Positions 52,550 through 60,152 of a stretch of DNA of 64,000 nucleotides are shown here, in pieces. Each line of letters starts with the position of its first letter. The stretch's first letter is position 1. Under the pieces are notes generated by a model, which did not search any database, was not told the origin of the DNA, and saw nothing but the letters and a program-made list of their open reading frames with translations. The translations under genes were made by a program, and so were the position numbers. This stretch comes from Candidatus Symbiobacter mobilis CR (GTDB taxonomy: Bacteria > Pseudomonadota > Gammaproteobacteria > Burkholderiales > Burkholderiaceae_C): NCBI RefSeq assembly GCF_000477435.1, contig NC_022576.1, forward strand, positions 1,426,001 to 1,490,000, given 5' to 3'.

Positions 52550-53709
52550 GCAAAAAGACCCAACTGCTCCAGCGCTTGCGGTCGAGTTTTGGGTAGCAGG
52601 ACTTCGGACGGATGAAGCCCATGTGCCATGGCATTCGATTCATCGGGGTCAGGTACACGAATCGTTGAACCATTGGCACCCGGCTCAATCAGCAACATGG
52701 CCTGTGGATCAGCGACCTCGGTGAGCAGTACCGCGCTGTGCGTACTGACCAAGACCTGCCGTGGCGACAAGCGTTTTTTGCGGTCACGCAGGATACGGTC
52801 GATCATCAAGGGGATATGTGCCACGATACCGTCGTTGAGCGACAGTTCCGGCTCCTCCAGCAACAACAGGCCATCACCCTCCTGCAATGCCCACAGCAAG
52901 CCAATCAAGCGCAGCGTTCCATCAGACAACTGATCTTCTTTTTGCCATGCACCATGTCCACGCCAATGGGAAAAGTTGGCCGCCAGGTGCCATAACCCCG
53001 TCACAGCGTCTTGTTCAAAGCGCAATGCTGAAAACAGCGGCACAGCTTTGGCCAAAGTACTGGAAATGCGGCGGAGTCGTGCATCACGGGTTTTGGTGGG
53101 TGTTTTGGCGATGCGTTGCATCAATCCTTGCCCAAAAGGATCGCTCTCCAGCATTCGGCTACCAATTTCGTCGCTGAACTTCAACAATTGGGGTACCAGA
53201 TGCAAATACGTTGTGCCTGATAAATGCTCCACCAAAGGCCGGAAACTTGCGTTATTGTTGATTTGTTCCAGGTGGGTTTGCGTCAAGCGGTCAGGGTCTG
53301 CCTGGTCTTCGGGGTTGGGGCGGGTAAAAACTTCCTTGCCATTGCACTCTACAGATTCGTGTAATACCAGCGCCCTGTGTAAGCCAGTACTTTCCGATTT
53401 GATGGCCAGCACATAGCGCCAGGCCGTGGGTTGATCAGGGGTGGAGTCTGTCATCTCCACCTCAATGCGCACTCCCGGGTCTTTTCTTGCGTGCAGACTG
53501 CGAATCTTGCCCAGCCCGCCACGCTCCTTGATCGCTTTCTGCAGCCCACCGCCGTCCGTTTGTGCCAGCGTGCGCAAAAACCGAAAAACATCAAGCAGGT
53601 TGGACTTGCCCGAGGCATTGGCCCCAATCAGGTACGCCCTGGGCCCGAGGGGAATATCCACCTCGCGGAAATTGCGCCAGTTTTTCAGTTTGATTCGGGT
53701 GACCAACAT
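52546..53709 (-). CDS. RecF/SMC-like AAA ATPase (AAA_21 type), second
   Basis: The 387-residue product has TRIKLKNWRNFREVDIPLG, Walker A GANASGKSNLLDVFRFL (about residues 29-45), a signature-like LSDGTLRLIGLLWAL, Walker B LLLLEEPELSLND, and the switch region VLVSTHSAVLLTEVAD. It is a complete ATPase. It overlaps the TOPRIM-like gene by 4 bases and forms a second ATPase/nuclease-like pair, unrelated in detail to the pair at 44763-46513. The pair lies between ATPase-nuclease copies B and C. Confidence 0.84.
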   Translation of the reverse strand: MLVTRIKLKNWRNFREVDIPLGPRAYLIGANASGKSNLLDVFRFLRTLAQTDGGGLQKAIKERGGLGKIRSLHARKDPGVRIEVEMTDSTPDQPTAWRYVLAIKSESTGLHRALVLHESVECNGKEVFTRPNPEDQADPDRLTQTHLEQINNNASFRPLVEHLSGTTYLHLVPQLLKFSDEIGSRMLESDPFGQGLMQRIAKTPTKTRDARLRRISSTLAKAVPLFSALRFEQDAVTGLWHLAANFSHWRGHGAWQKEDQLSDGTLRLIGLLWALQEGDGLLLLEEPELSLNDGIVAHIPLMIDRILRDRKKRLSPRQVLVSTHSAVLLTEVADPQAMLLIEPGANGSTIRVPDPDESNAMAHGLHPSEVLLPKTRPQALEQLGLFA

Positions 53710-53835
53710 CTTTCAGTCCTTTTGGGCAGCAATGGTTCGCTGTGATATGGGCCTTCGCTGTCGCATATTCCAGCAATGTGACCGCTGATTCTGGGAGGCG
53801 TAACCAAGGGGTCGGTGTTGTGCTTGAGATTTTTT

Positions 53836-53999
53836 TCATAAACCCCTACCAGGCCGCCGGATGTTCCCCCTGACCGGGTTGGCTTGGTCGTCGATTCTCC
53901 CTGTTGCGGCCCGATTATTTCTGTGCATCGACGTTCCGGTCAGCGTACAACGCTGGTGGTTTTTTATCAGCCGATCCAGCAACGTATCGGCAAAAGTTA
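53836..53999 (-). pseudogene. Remnant of an IS21-type IstB helper gene
   Basis: On the minus strand TFADTLLDRLIKNHQRCTLTGTSMHRNNRA resembles the C-terminal end of IstB ATPases (ILDRL-type helix, then an EL.G.S motif). It ends directly at the start of copy C. Nothing else of the element remains, so this is a scar of a former insertion. The rest of the 300-base gap before copy C shows nothing recognisable. Confidence 0.5.
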
Positions 54000-54009
54000 C
54001 CATGCACCG

Positions 54010-55605
54010 ATGAAAAAGTTCAACACCGCTGGCCCCAGCATTGCCGCAGACCATTACCTGATCGACCCGCTGGCGCGCATCGACTTGCCGGAAATCGAGA
54101 CATTGATTGCCGACAAGCGGTATTTCGTCCTCCACGCCCCACGTCAAACCGGCAAGACCACATCGCTGCTCGCGTTGATGCACTATTTGAATGCGCAGGG
54201 AACATACCGTGCGCTGTACGCCAATATTGCGGCAGCGCAAACCGCACGGGGCAATGTGGCAAGCGGGTTGTCCGCAATCACCCAGGCGCTGGTTCGTCAG
54301 GCGGCGTATTACATCCAAGACACCGCGCTTTCCGCATGGCTGCGTCAGAACAAGGACATGGACCCCAACGAGCTGCTGACGGCGCTGCTTTCCCACTGGG
54401 CACAAACCAGTGACCGGCCTGTGGTGTTGCTGCTCGATGAAGTCGATGCGCTGGTCGGCGATACGTTGATTTCGTTGCTGCGCCAAATCCGTGCAGGCTA
54501 TGCGCAGCGCCCAGAAGCCTTTCCGCAAGCGATGATTTTGTGCGGCGTTCGGGACGTTCGCGACTACCGCATCCACACTGCGCACCATGAAATCATCACC
54601 GGCGGGTCAGCATTCAACATCAAAGCCGTGTCATTGCGGCTGGGGAATCTGAGCGAACAGGAAACGCGGGAACTGTGGCAACAGCATCAGGACGCCACCG
54701 GCCAGCACATCGACCCTGCGATCTACCCGGAACTCTGGCAGGACACAGCAGGCCAGCCGTGGCTGGTCAACGCCCTGGGGTATGAGGTGACGTGGCAGGA
54801 CCGCGAAGCACGCAACCCCCAGGTACCGATCACGCTGGAACGGTACAAAGCAGCCCGCGAGCGGTTGATCCAAAGCCGGGCCACGCATTTGGACCAGCTC
54901 ACCGACAAACTCCGGGAACCCCGCGTGCATGGCATCGTCGCGGCGCTGTTGCAGGGGGAAGCGACAAACATTGATGTCACCACCGATGATCAACAGTACG
55001 TCGAAGACATGGGCTTGGTCATCACCCGCCCCCAATTGCGCATTGCCAACCGCATTTACCAGGAAATCATCCCACGGGAACTGACCTGGATCGCCCAAAC
55101 CCGCATCACCCACGAACAACCCTGGTATCTGGATGAAAACCGCCGGCTCAAACTGCCCAAATTGCTTCGTGCATTCCAACAATTCTTTCGGGAAAACGCG
55201 GATGCCTGGCTGGAAAAATACGACTACAAAGAAGCCGGCCCGCAATTGTTGTTGCAGGCTTTTCTACAGCGCATCGTCAACGGCGGCGGGCGAATCAGCC
55301 GCGAATATGGACTGGGAAGAAAACGCACCGATTTGTTTTTGGAATGGCCGGTGGATATACAACAAGGCTATTTGGGGCCAGTGCAGCGCGTGGTGATAGA
55401 AATCAAAATCGTCCACGACCACCAAAGCCTGGACACATTACAAAAACAGGGAATCACCCAAACGGCAGGGTATGCCGACCAATGTGGCGCCCATGAAGCG
55501 CATTTGGTTCTTTTTGACAGAAGGCCGGGCAAGACCTGGGAAGAACGGATATGGCAATCCGAAGCCACCGAAGGGCTACGAACTATTGTGGTGTGGGGGG
55601 TGTAA
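54010..55605 (+). CDS. AAA ATPase / PD-(D/E)XK nuclease protein, copy C
   Basis: The 531-residue product equals copy A almost completely up to about residue 313, including the N-terminal variable segment in which copy B differs. From 54951 to 55155 (about residues 314-382) it differs strongly from both A and B (ATNIDVTTDDQQYVEDMGLV against AVTEQFPTDDLQYVEDLGLI), then becomes near-identical again to the end. ATPase and nuclease motifs are intact. The stop is followed after 1 base by a Fic-domain gene. Confidence 0.85.
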   Translation: MKKFNTAGPSIAADHYLIDPLARIDLPEIETLIADKRYFVLHAPRQTGKTTSLLALMHYLNAQGTYRALYANIAAAQTARGNVASGLSAITQALVRQAAYYIQDTALSAWLRQNKDMDPNELLTALLSHWAQTSDRPVVLLLDEVDALVGDTLISLLRQIRAGYAQRPEAFPQAMILCGVRDVRDYRIHTAHHEIITGGSAFNIKAVSLRLGNLSEQETRELWQQHQDATGQHIDPAIYPELWQDTAGQPWLVNALGYEVTWQDREARNPQVPITLERYKAARERLIQSRATHLDQLTDKLREPRVHGIVAALLQGEATNIDVTTDDQQYVEDMGLVITRPQLRIANRIYQEIIPRELTWIAQTRITHEQPWYLDENRRLKLPKLLRAFQQFFRENADAWLEKYDYKEAGPQLLLQAFLQRIVNGGGRISREYGLGRKRTDLFLEWPVDIQQGYLGPVQRVVIEIKIVHDHQSLDTLQKQGITQTAGYADQCGAHEAHLVLFDRRPGKTWEERIWQSEATEGLRTIVVWGV

Positions 55606-55606
55606 C

Positions 55607-56365
55607 ATGACTTTGTTGAATGTTCTTGGCTTCGAATGGGATCGTTCTATCGTTCCGACTTCCGTTCCTGTGTACTCGATAGAACGGGTTTGCTTCCGCT
55701 TCCACAAGATGCTGCCGGAGTTCGTCTGGGACGCTTCAATGCTGGAAGGCAACCCCTTCACTTTTCCAGAGGTCAAGACGCTGCTGGACGGCATTACCGT
55801 CGGCGGCCACAACATTTCCGATCAGGAACAGGTGCTGAATCTGGCGCAGAGCGCCAAGCGACTGCTGGTCATGGTCAAGAGCGGCCAGTTTTCGCTTTCC
55901 AAGCCGGTGTTCACGGAACTACACAGCATCGTTGCCCGCAATGAAGCCTTGGAATGGGGCGTGTTTCGTGGTGAAGGCCAGGAGACGAACTACACCCCGG
56001 ACGTGGGACTGGGTGAGCGTGGGCGTCATACCCCTTTGCCGACGCGGCCCGGCGCGCCAGAACTCAACCAGGTATTCGATCAAGGCGTGACCGCGCTGCA
56101 AGCGTGCGCACCATTCGAGCGGGCAACAGCCTTCTTTCTGTTCGGTGCATTGCAGCAGTTCTTTTTTGACGGCAACAAACGCACGTCGCGCTTCATGATG
56201 AACGGCGTGCTCATGTCGCAGGGGATCGACGCGATCAGCGTTCCCGCCGCCAAGGCGCAGGAATTCAACGAGAAGATGGTTCGTTTTTATCTGTCGAAAG
56301 ATGCGACAGCAATGATGGCGTTCCTCGTCGGCTGCCACCCGGAAGCGGAGGCGATTTTGCGATGA
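55607..56365 (+). CDS. Fic-domain protein with altered active-site motif
   Basis: The 252-residue product has a DUF4172-like N-terminal part (FEWDRSIVPTSVPVYSIERVCFRFHKMLPE) and a Fic core. The Fic motif normally reads HPFxDGN(G/K)R; here it is QFFFDGNKRTSR, so the catalytic His is replaced by Gln. Canonical AMP-transfer activity is therefore doubtful, although the phosphate-binding loop is kept. It starts 1 base after the stop of ATPase-nuclease copy C and may be co-transcribed with it. Confidence 0.8.
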   Translation: MTLLNVLGFEWDRSIVPTSVPVYSIERVCFRFHKMLPEFVWDASMLEGNPFTFPEVKTLLDGITVGGHNISDQEQVLNLAQSAKRLLVMVKSGQFSLSKPVFTELHSIVARNEALEWGVFRGEGQETNYTPDVGLGERGRHTPLPTRPGAPELNQVFDQGVTALQACAPFERATAFFLFGALQQFFFDGNKRTSRFMMNGVLMSQGIDAISVPAAKAQEFNEKMVRFYLSKDATAMMAFLVGCHPEAEAILR

Positions 56366-56367
56366 GA

Positions 56368-56385
56368 TCACGCAAAGTTGCGTGA
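56368..56385. terminator. Perfect hairpin just after the Fic gene
   Basis: TCACGCAA and TTGCGTGA form a perfect 8-bp stem with a 2-base spacer, 2 bases after the Fic stop codon. No T run follows, so it is either an imperfect terminator or a protein-binding site between the convergent Fic and TerD-FtsK genes. Confidence 0.4.
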
Positions 56386-56491
56386 ACGGTTTCCGCATTG
56401 GGGAATGCAGCGATCACCTCAGAAATCAAGTTCGAGGCGAACCGTATCGCAAAATTTTTTGCGTATTGGGCATGCAACATCCTTTGCCGCC

Positions 56492-58324
56492 TCAATCCTC
56501 ATCGTTATCGTCATCCCTCATCGATCCAGAATTCGGGTCACGCTGGCTGGACCAGCCATTCGGTAAAGAGGATGGTTCGGCCTTCGCCAAAACCTCTAGC
56601 AAGTCTGGAGCCGGATTCGGTGTTCCTGTACGCTTCAAAAAACGAATGACCGCTTCCGTCTCCGCCTCCGTCACAAATGGCGTCTGCACCCGCGCCAGGG
56701 AGTGATTCCCCGGGACCAGCAGCAGGCCATCCCCTTTGCCAAGCAGGTTTTCAGCACCTTGCTCGTCCAGAATGATTCGCGACTCCATGCTGGAAGTCAC
56801 CCGGAACGCCAAACGCGCGGGCATATTGGCCTTGATGAGTCCCGTCAACACATCCCGCGAGGGCCGCTGGGTAGCCAAAATTAGATGGATGCCCGCAGCC
56901 CTCCCCATCTGGGCCAGACGCACCAGGGGCTCCTCGACGGCTTTCCCGCTTTGCAGCATCAGGTCAGCCAGTTCGTCGATCACCAGCAGGAGCAGCGGGG
57001 GCACCTCGACCGCCGGGGCCGGGTCTTGGGGCGAACGTCTGGCCTCCAGCATTTGCAGCCCTGCACGATTGCGCACCCCCAGGCTGGCCATGTGGCGATA
57101 GCGGGCCTCCATCTCCCCAACCAGCCACCCCAAGGCAGCCATCGTCTGGCGCGTCTGGGTGATGACGGGCGCCAGCAAATGCGGAATCCCATCGTAGATG
57201 GTGAATTCGGAACCTTTGGGGTCTACCAGCAACAACCGCACCTGACTGGGCTGCGCGCCGAACAACACCGCCCCCAGCATCGCATGCAGCGCCACGGACT
57301 TGCCGGAACGGGTGGTGCCAGCGACGAGCAGGTGGGGCAGTTCCTCCAGATCCTCCCATTGGGGATTGCCCCGGGCATCCACTCCGATGGGCAACAGCAG
57401 GGGTTTGTCGTGCGCCCGGCGGGGCGACCCCGCTTGGAGCAGCCTGCGCAAGGGCACGACCTGCCGTTCCCGATTGGGGATTTCGATACCGATCACGCCA
57501 TGTTGAAACATCGGATCGACCCGGAGTCCAGGACTCGACAAGGCAAGCGCCAGGTCAGTCTCCAGGTTGCGGATGCGGGAAACCTTGACCCCCGGCGCGG
57601 GACGTAGCGCAAAGGTCGTGACGATGGGACCCACCTCCGTGCCCACCACGGTGGCCTTCACCTTGAAACCTTCCAACGTTCTTTCGATCGCGTCCGTCTG
57701 CTGTTGGAGACTGTCTGCATCGTCGGCAGTCGTCACCATGGAATCCGGCCCCAGCAACGCCAACGGTGGAATGGGCGGCGATGTCACACTGGCATCCGAA
57801 GACTGGGCCTGGATACCAAACTCGGTGACCAGATCCGCCATGCCGCCCGCAAAGCCCTGCCCCACCGCAGCCACCCGCCAATCGGCATCCTTGCGGTAGA
57901 TCTCCAACAAGATCAACGCCTTTTCCCCAGCAAGCGCAGCGCCATCCAAACGAAAAATCGCGGTCACGCAATCCCCCTGCAGCAGCCGTGCATGGCCGCC
58001 CCGCATATCGGCGAAGCTGGATTCATCATCCACGGTCATTACAAACAGGAACCGGACGATATGCGCAGGCACTGCGTCGAGCAGCAGCTCGAAACCTTCC
58101 TGATCCCCCCTTGGGGAGGCAAGCTGTACGCCACCGCATGGCGTCATCGGCTGGTTGTAGTACGTCACGTAACGCTCGTCCGCGACCCGCCCGTTCCCAT
58201 CCAGCCCAAAGCAAGCGCCATCCACCTCACCCTGGGGTACAGGGGTTTGCATACCGACTACGAACGGTTGATGCAGGTCCAGCACCTGCGCCAGGCTGAT
58301 CCGCTGACCCTTTTGCAATTCCAT
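56492..58324 (-). CDS. TerD-domain / FtsK-type DNA translocase fusion
   Basis: The 610-residue product joins two domains. Residues 1 to about 190 are TerD-like (ELQKGQRISLAQV, FGLDGNGRVADERYVTYYNQP, EIYRKDADWRVAAVGQGFAGGMADLVTEFG). Residues of about 225-590 are an FtsK/SpoIIIE motor: the beta subdomain (VGPIVTTFALRPAPGVKVSRI), Walker A AGTTRSGKSVALHA, LLLVDPKGSEF, Walker B LLLVIDELADLM and ATQRPS. There are no membrane helices and no C-terminal gamma domain, so it is probably a soluble hexameric motor. No other ter gene is nearby. Function unknown. Confidence 0.87.
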   Translation of the reverse strand: MELQKGQRISLAQVLDLHQPFVVGMQTPVPQGEVDGACFGLDGNGRVADERYVTYYNQPMTPCGGVQLASPRGDQEGFELLLDAVPAHIVRFLFVMTVDDESSFADMRGGHARLLQGDCVTAIFRLDGAALAGEKALILLEIYRKDADWRVAAVGQGFAGGMADLVTEFGIQAQSSDASVTSPPIPPLALLGPDSMVTTADDADSLQQQTDAIERTLEGFKVKATVVGTEVGPIVTTFALRPAPGVKVSRIRNLETDLALALSSPGLRVDPMFQHGVIGIEIPNRERQVVPLRRLLQAGSPRRAHDKPLLLPIGVDARGNPQWEDLEELPHLLVAGTTRSGKSVALHAMLGAVLFGAQPSQVRLLLVDPKGSEFTIYDGIPHLLAPVITQTRQTMAALGWLVGEMEARYRHMASLGVRNRAGLQMLEARRSPQDPAPAVEVPPLLLLVIDELADLMLQSGKAVEEPLVRLAQMGRAAGIHLILATQRPSRDVLTGLIKANMPARLAFRVTSSMESRIILDEQGAENLLGKGDGLLLVPGNHSLARVQTPFVTEAETEAVIRFLKRTGTPNPAPDLLEVLAKAEPSSLPNGWSSQRDPNSGSMRDDDNDED

Positions 58325-58550
58325 ATTCGTACCTTCCCGGATTTGTGGTCGGTATTCTGGCCTACGATTTCATTGATCGCCGATACCGCGGCACCTCCGC
58401 ACACAGACGTTCGTCAATGGCCCACTTCCTTCTGGTGCCGAACGGGAAGCGAGCGTGTAATCGGAACACGGCTGCGCGGCGGTGGGAAAAGGCCCTTGAG
58501 ATCGTGGTGATTCATCTGAACATGCGTTTCCAAAGATGGCTCAAGGCTAC

Positions 58551-58589
58551 TTGCGAAGCGGCTTCTATGTGTCTACAATGTAGAAACAT
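58551..58589 (+). promoter_or_regulatory. mazEF promoter with overlapping palindromic operator
   Basis: TTGCGA (58551-58556) and TACAAT (58574-58579) are separated by 17 bp. The palindrome TCTACA-A-TGTAGA at 58572-58584, extended with one mismatch to 58567-58589, covers the -10 box. This is the expected layout for MazE/MazEF autorepression. The other 226 bases back to the TerD-FtsK gene show nothing recognisable. Confidence 0.75.
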
Positions 58590-58603
58590 TTCAGGAGGCA
58601 TCT

Positions 58604-58846
58604 ATGGAAGCAGTCATTCGCAAATGGGGTAACAGCCCCGCCCTGCGCCTGCCAACCACCGTTTTGAGGGAGGCGGGTTATCAATTGGAGCAGAAGGTCG
58701 ATTTGATCGTCTCGCGTGGTCGCATCATCATTCAGCCATCTGAAAAAGTTGAATATGACCTTGATGCACTCATCAGTGGCATCAATGCGACCAATGCTCA
58801 CGATGAAGTCAGCTTTGGTTCGCCCGTTGGCAATGAGGCACTCTGA
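58604..58846 (+). CDS. mazE: MazE-type antitoxin
   Basis: The 80-residue product has the MazE/AbrB fold (AVIRKWGNSPALRLPTTVLREAGYQLEQKVDLIVSRGRIIIQP) and an acidic C-terminal tail. MazE neutralises MazF and represses the operon. AGGAGG lies 8 bases before the ATG. The stop overlaps the mazF start by 1 base. Confidence 0.92.
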   Translation: MEAVIRKWGNSPALRLPTTVLREAGYQLEQKVDLIVSRGRIIIQPSEKVEYDLDALISGINATNAHDEVSFGSPVGNEAL

Positions 58847-59187
58847 TGCCACGTGCTTATGTCCCCGATACAGGCGAAGTGGTTTGGCTGGAATTTGATC
58901 CACAGGCTGGGCATGAACAGGCCGGCCACCGGCCTGCGTTGGTCATCAGCCCAGCAAGCTACAACGGGAAAACCGGACTGATGGTGTGTTGCCCAATGTC
59001 AACCAAGATCAAAGGGCACCCCTTCGAAGTCGTCACCAAGGTCGATGGCGTGGATTGCGCGGTGCTTTCAGATCAAGTGAAATCCCTCGACTGGAAGGTC
59101 CGGCAGGCCAAAAGAAAATCTGTCGTCAGCGCCGATGTGATACTGCATGTCAAAGCAAAGATGAAGGCCTTGTTGCAGATTTCATGA
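58846..59187 (+). CDS. mazF: MazF-type endoribonuclease toxin
   Basis: The 113-residue product is a MazF/PemK-fold mRNA interferase with PDTGEVVWLEFDPQAGHEQAGHRPALVISPASYN, VCCPMSTKIKGHPFEV and SDQVKSLDW, where the RPALV and SDQVKS positions contain the usual catalytic Arg and Ser/Thr. It is full length and intact. It is coupled to mazE by a 1-base overlap. Confidence 0.93.
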   Translation: MPRAYVPDTGEVVWLEFDPQAGHEQAGHRPALVISPASYNGKTGLMVCCPMSTKIKGHPFEVVTKVDGVDCAVLSDQVKSLDWKVRQAKRKSVVSADVILHVKAKMKALLQIS

Positions 59188-59203
59188 GGAACGACGATGA
59201 TCC

Positions 59204-59395
59204 TACATTCCAGATGCGTTGGGGGTCATTGCCCGTGCGCGAGGCATGACAGAGGTTGCCAAAGCCAGCGGTCTGACCCGCGAAGCCCTGTACAAAGCCT
59301 TGCGCCCCAATTCACAGCCGCGCTTTGACACCATTGCCCGGGTTTGCGCGGCGCTGGGTGTGAAGCTGGTGGCCCAAGTGGCGCATCATGCGTAG
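59204..59395 (+). pseudogene. Truncated HTH antitoxin remnant
   Basis: This frame reads GMTEVAKASGLTREALYKALRPNSQPRFDTIARVCAALGVKLVAQV, the C-terminal half of the HTH antidote proteins encoded next to HigB/RelE-type toxins. No start with a ribosome-binding site precedes the homologous part and no toxin is present, so it is probably a remnant. A start at the ATG at 59246 would give a 49-residue protein. Confidence 0.6.
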
Positions 59396-59506
59396 GCTGG
59401 ACCAAATTCAGGCCCAAACTGCCTCGCGATTGCATCCACCTGCCCTGCAAACCCTCATGGACTATCCACGCATTCCCTCACCATCAACCCCTGCGGACCG
59501 ACAACC

Positions 59507-60082
59507 ATGCTGCTGATGATCGACAACTACGACAGCTTTACCTACAACATCGTCCAATACCTAGGCGAGCTGGGCGCGCAGGTGCGGGTGGTGCGCAATG
59601 ACGAAGCGACGGTCGATGAAGTCGCCGCATGGGTGGAGGCTGGAGAAATCGACAGGATCGTCATCTCCCCCGGGCCTTGTTCCCCTGCGGAAGCCGGAAT
59701 CTCGGTGGGGACGATCACCCGCCTGGCTGGCCGGGTTCCAATGCTGGGGGTATGCCTGGGGCACCAGGCCATCGGCGCGGCATTCGGGGGGAATATCGTC
59801 CGTGCGCAACAACTGATGCATGGCAAAACGAGCGACATCACCACGACGCAGCAAGGCGTTTTTGCCGGGCTGCCCGAGCGGTTCACGGTCAACCGCTACC
59901 ACTCGCTAGCGATCGACCGCCCAAGCTGCCCGCCATGCCTGGAGATCACGGCATGGACCGACGACGGGGAAATCATGGGCGTTCGGCATACGCAATACCC
60001 CATCGAAGGGGTGCAGTTCCACCCCGAAAGCATCCTGACAGAGCACGGGCATGCGCTGCTGAGGAATTTTTTGTCTATTTGA
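59507..60082 (+). CDS. trpG: Anthranilate synthase glutaminase subunit TrpG
   Basis: TrpG/PabA supplies ammonia from glutamine to anthranilate (or aminodeoxychorismate) synthase. The 191-residue product has the class I amidotransferase triad: Cys in [12 protein letters not shown] and His and Glu in [14 protein letters not shown]. The N-terminal [15 protein letters not shown] is also typical. No trpE, trpD or trpC lies next to it in the window; the next gene is on the other strand. A dual role for tryptophan and folate is possible for such single genes. Confidence 0.92.
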   Translation: MLLMIDNYDSFTYNIVQYLGELGAQVRVVRNDEATVDEVAAWVEAGEIDRIVISPGPCSPAEAGISVGTITRLAGRVPMLGVCLGHQAIGAAFGGNIVRAQQLMHGKTSDITTTQQGVFAGLPERFTVNRYHSLAIDRPSCPPCLEITAWTDDGEIMGVRHTQYPIEGVQFHPESILTEHGHALLRNFLSI

Positions 60083-60152
60083 TACAGCCCTGTTGGATTC
60101 GGGCCATACCGCAACCACTGCAATCGACCGCTGTGATGCCAGCGGCTAGCCC

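Noticed and set aside
40834..55605. Mosaic ATPase-nuclease copies as targets of a diversity-generating retroelement
   Set aside because: No reverse transcriptase or template repeat is present, and the differences form long replaced blocks rather than scattered adenine changes.
56382..56705. Plus-strand frames within the FtsK-type gene end
   Set aside because: They lie antisense to the C-terminal codons of the TerD-FtsK gene and show no domain.
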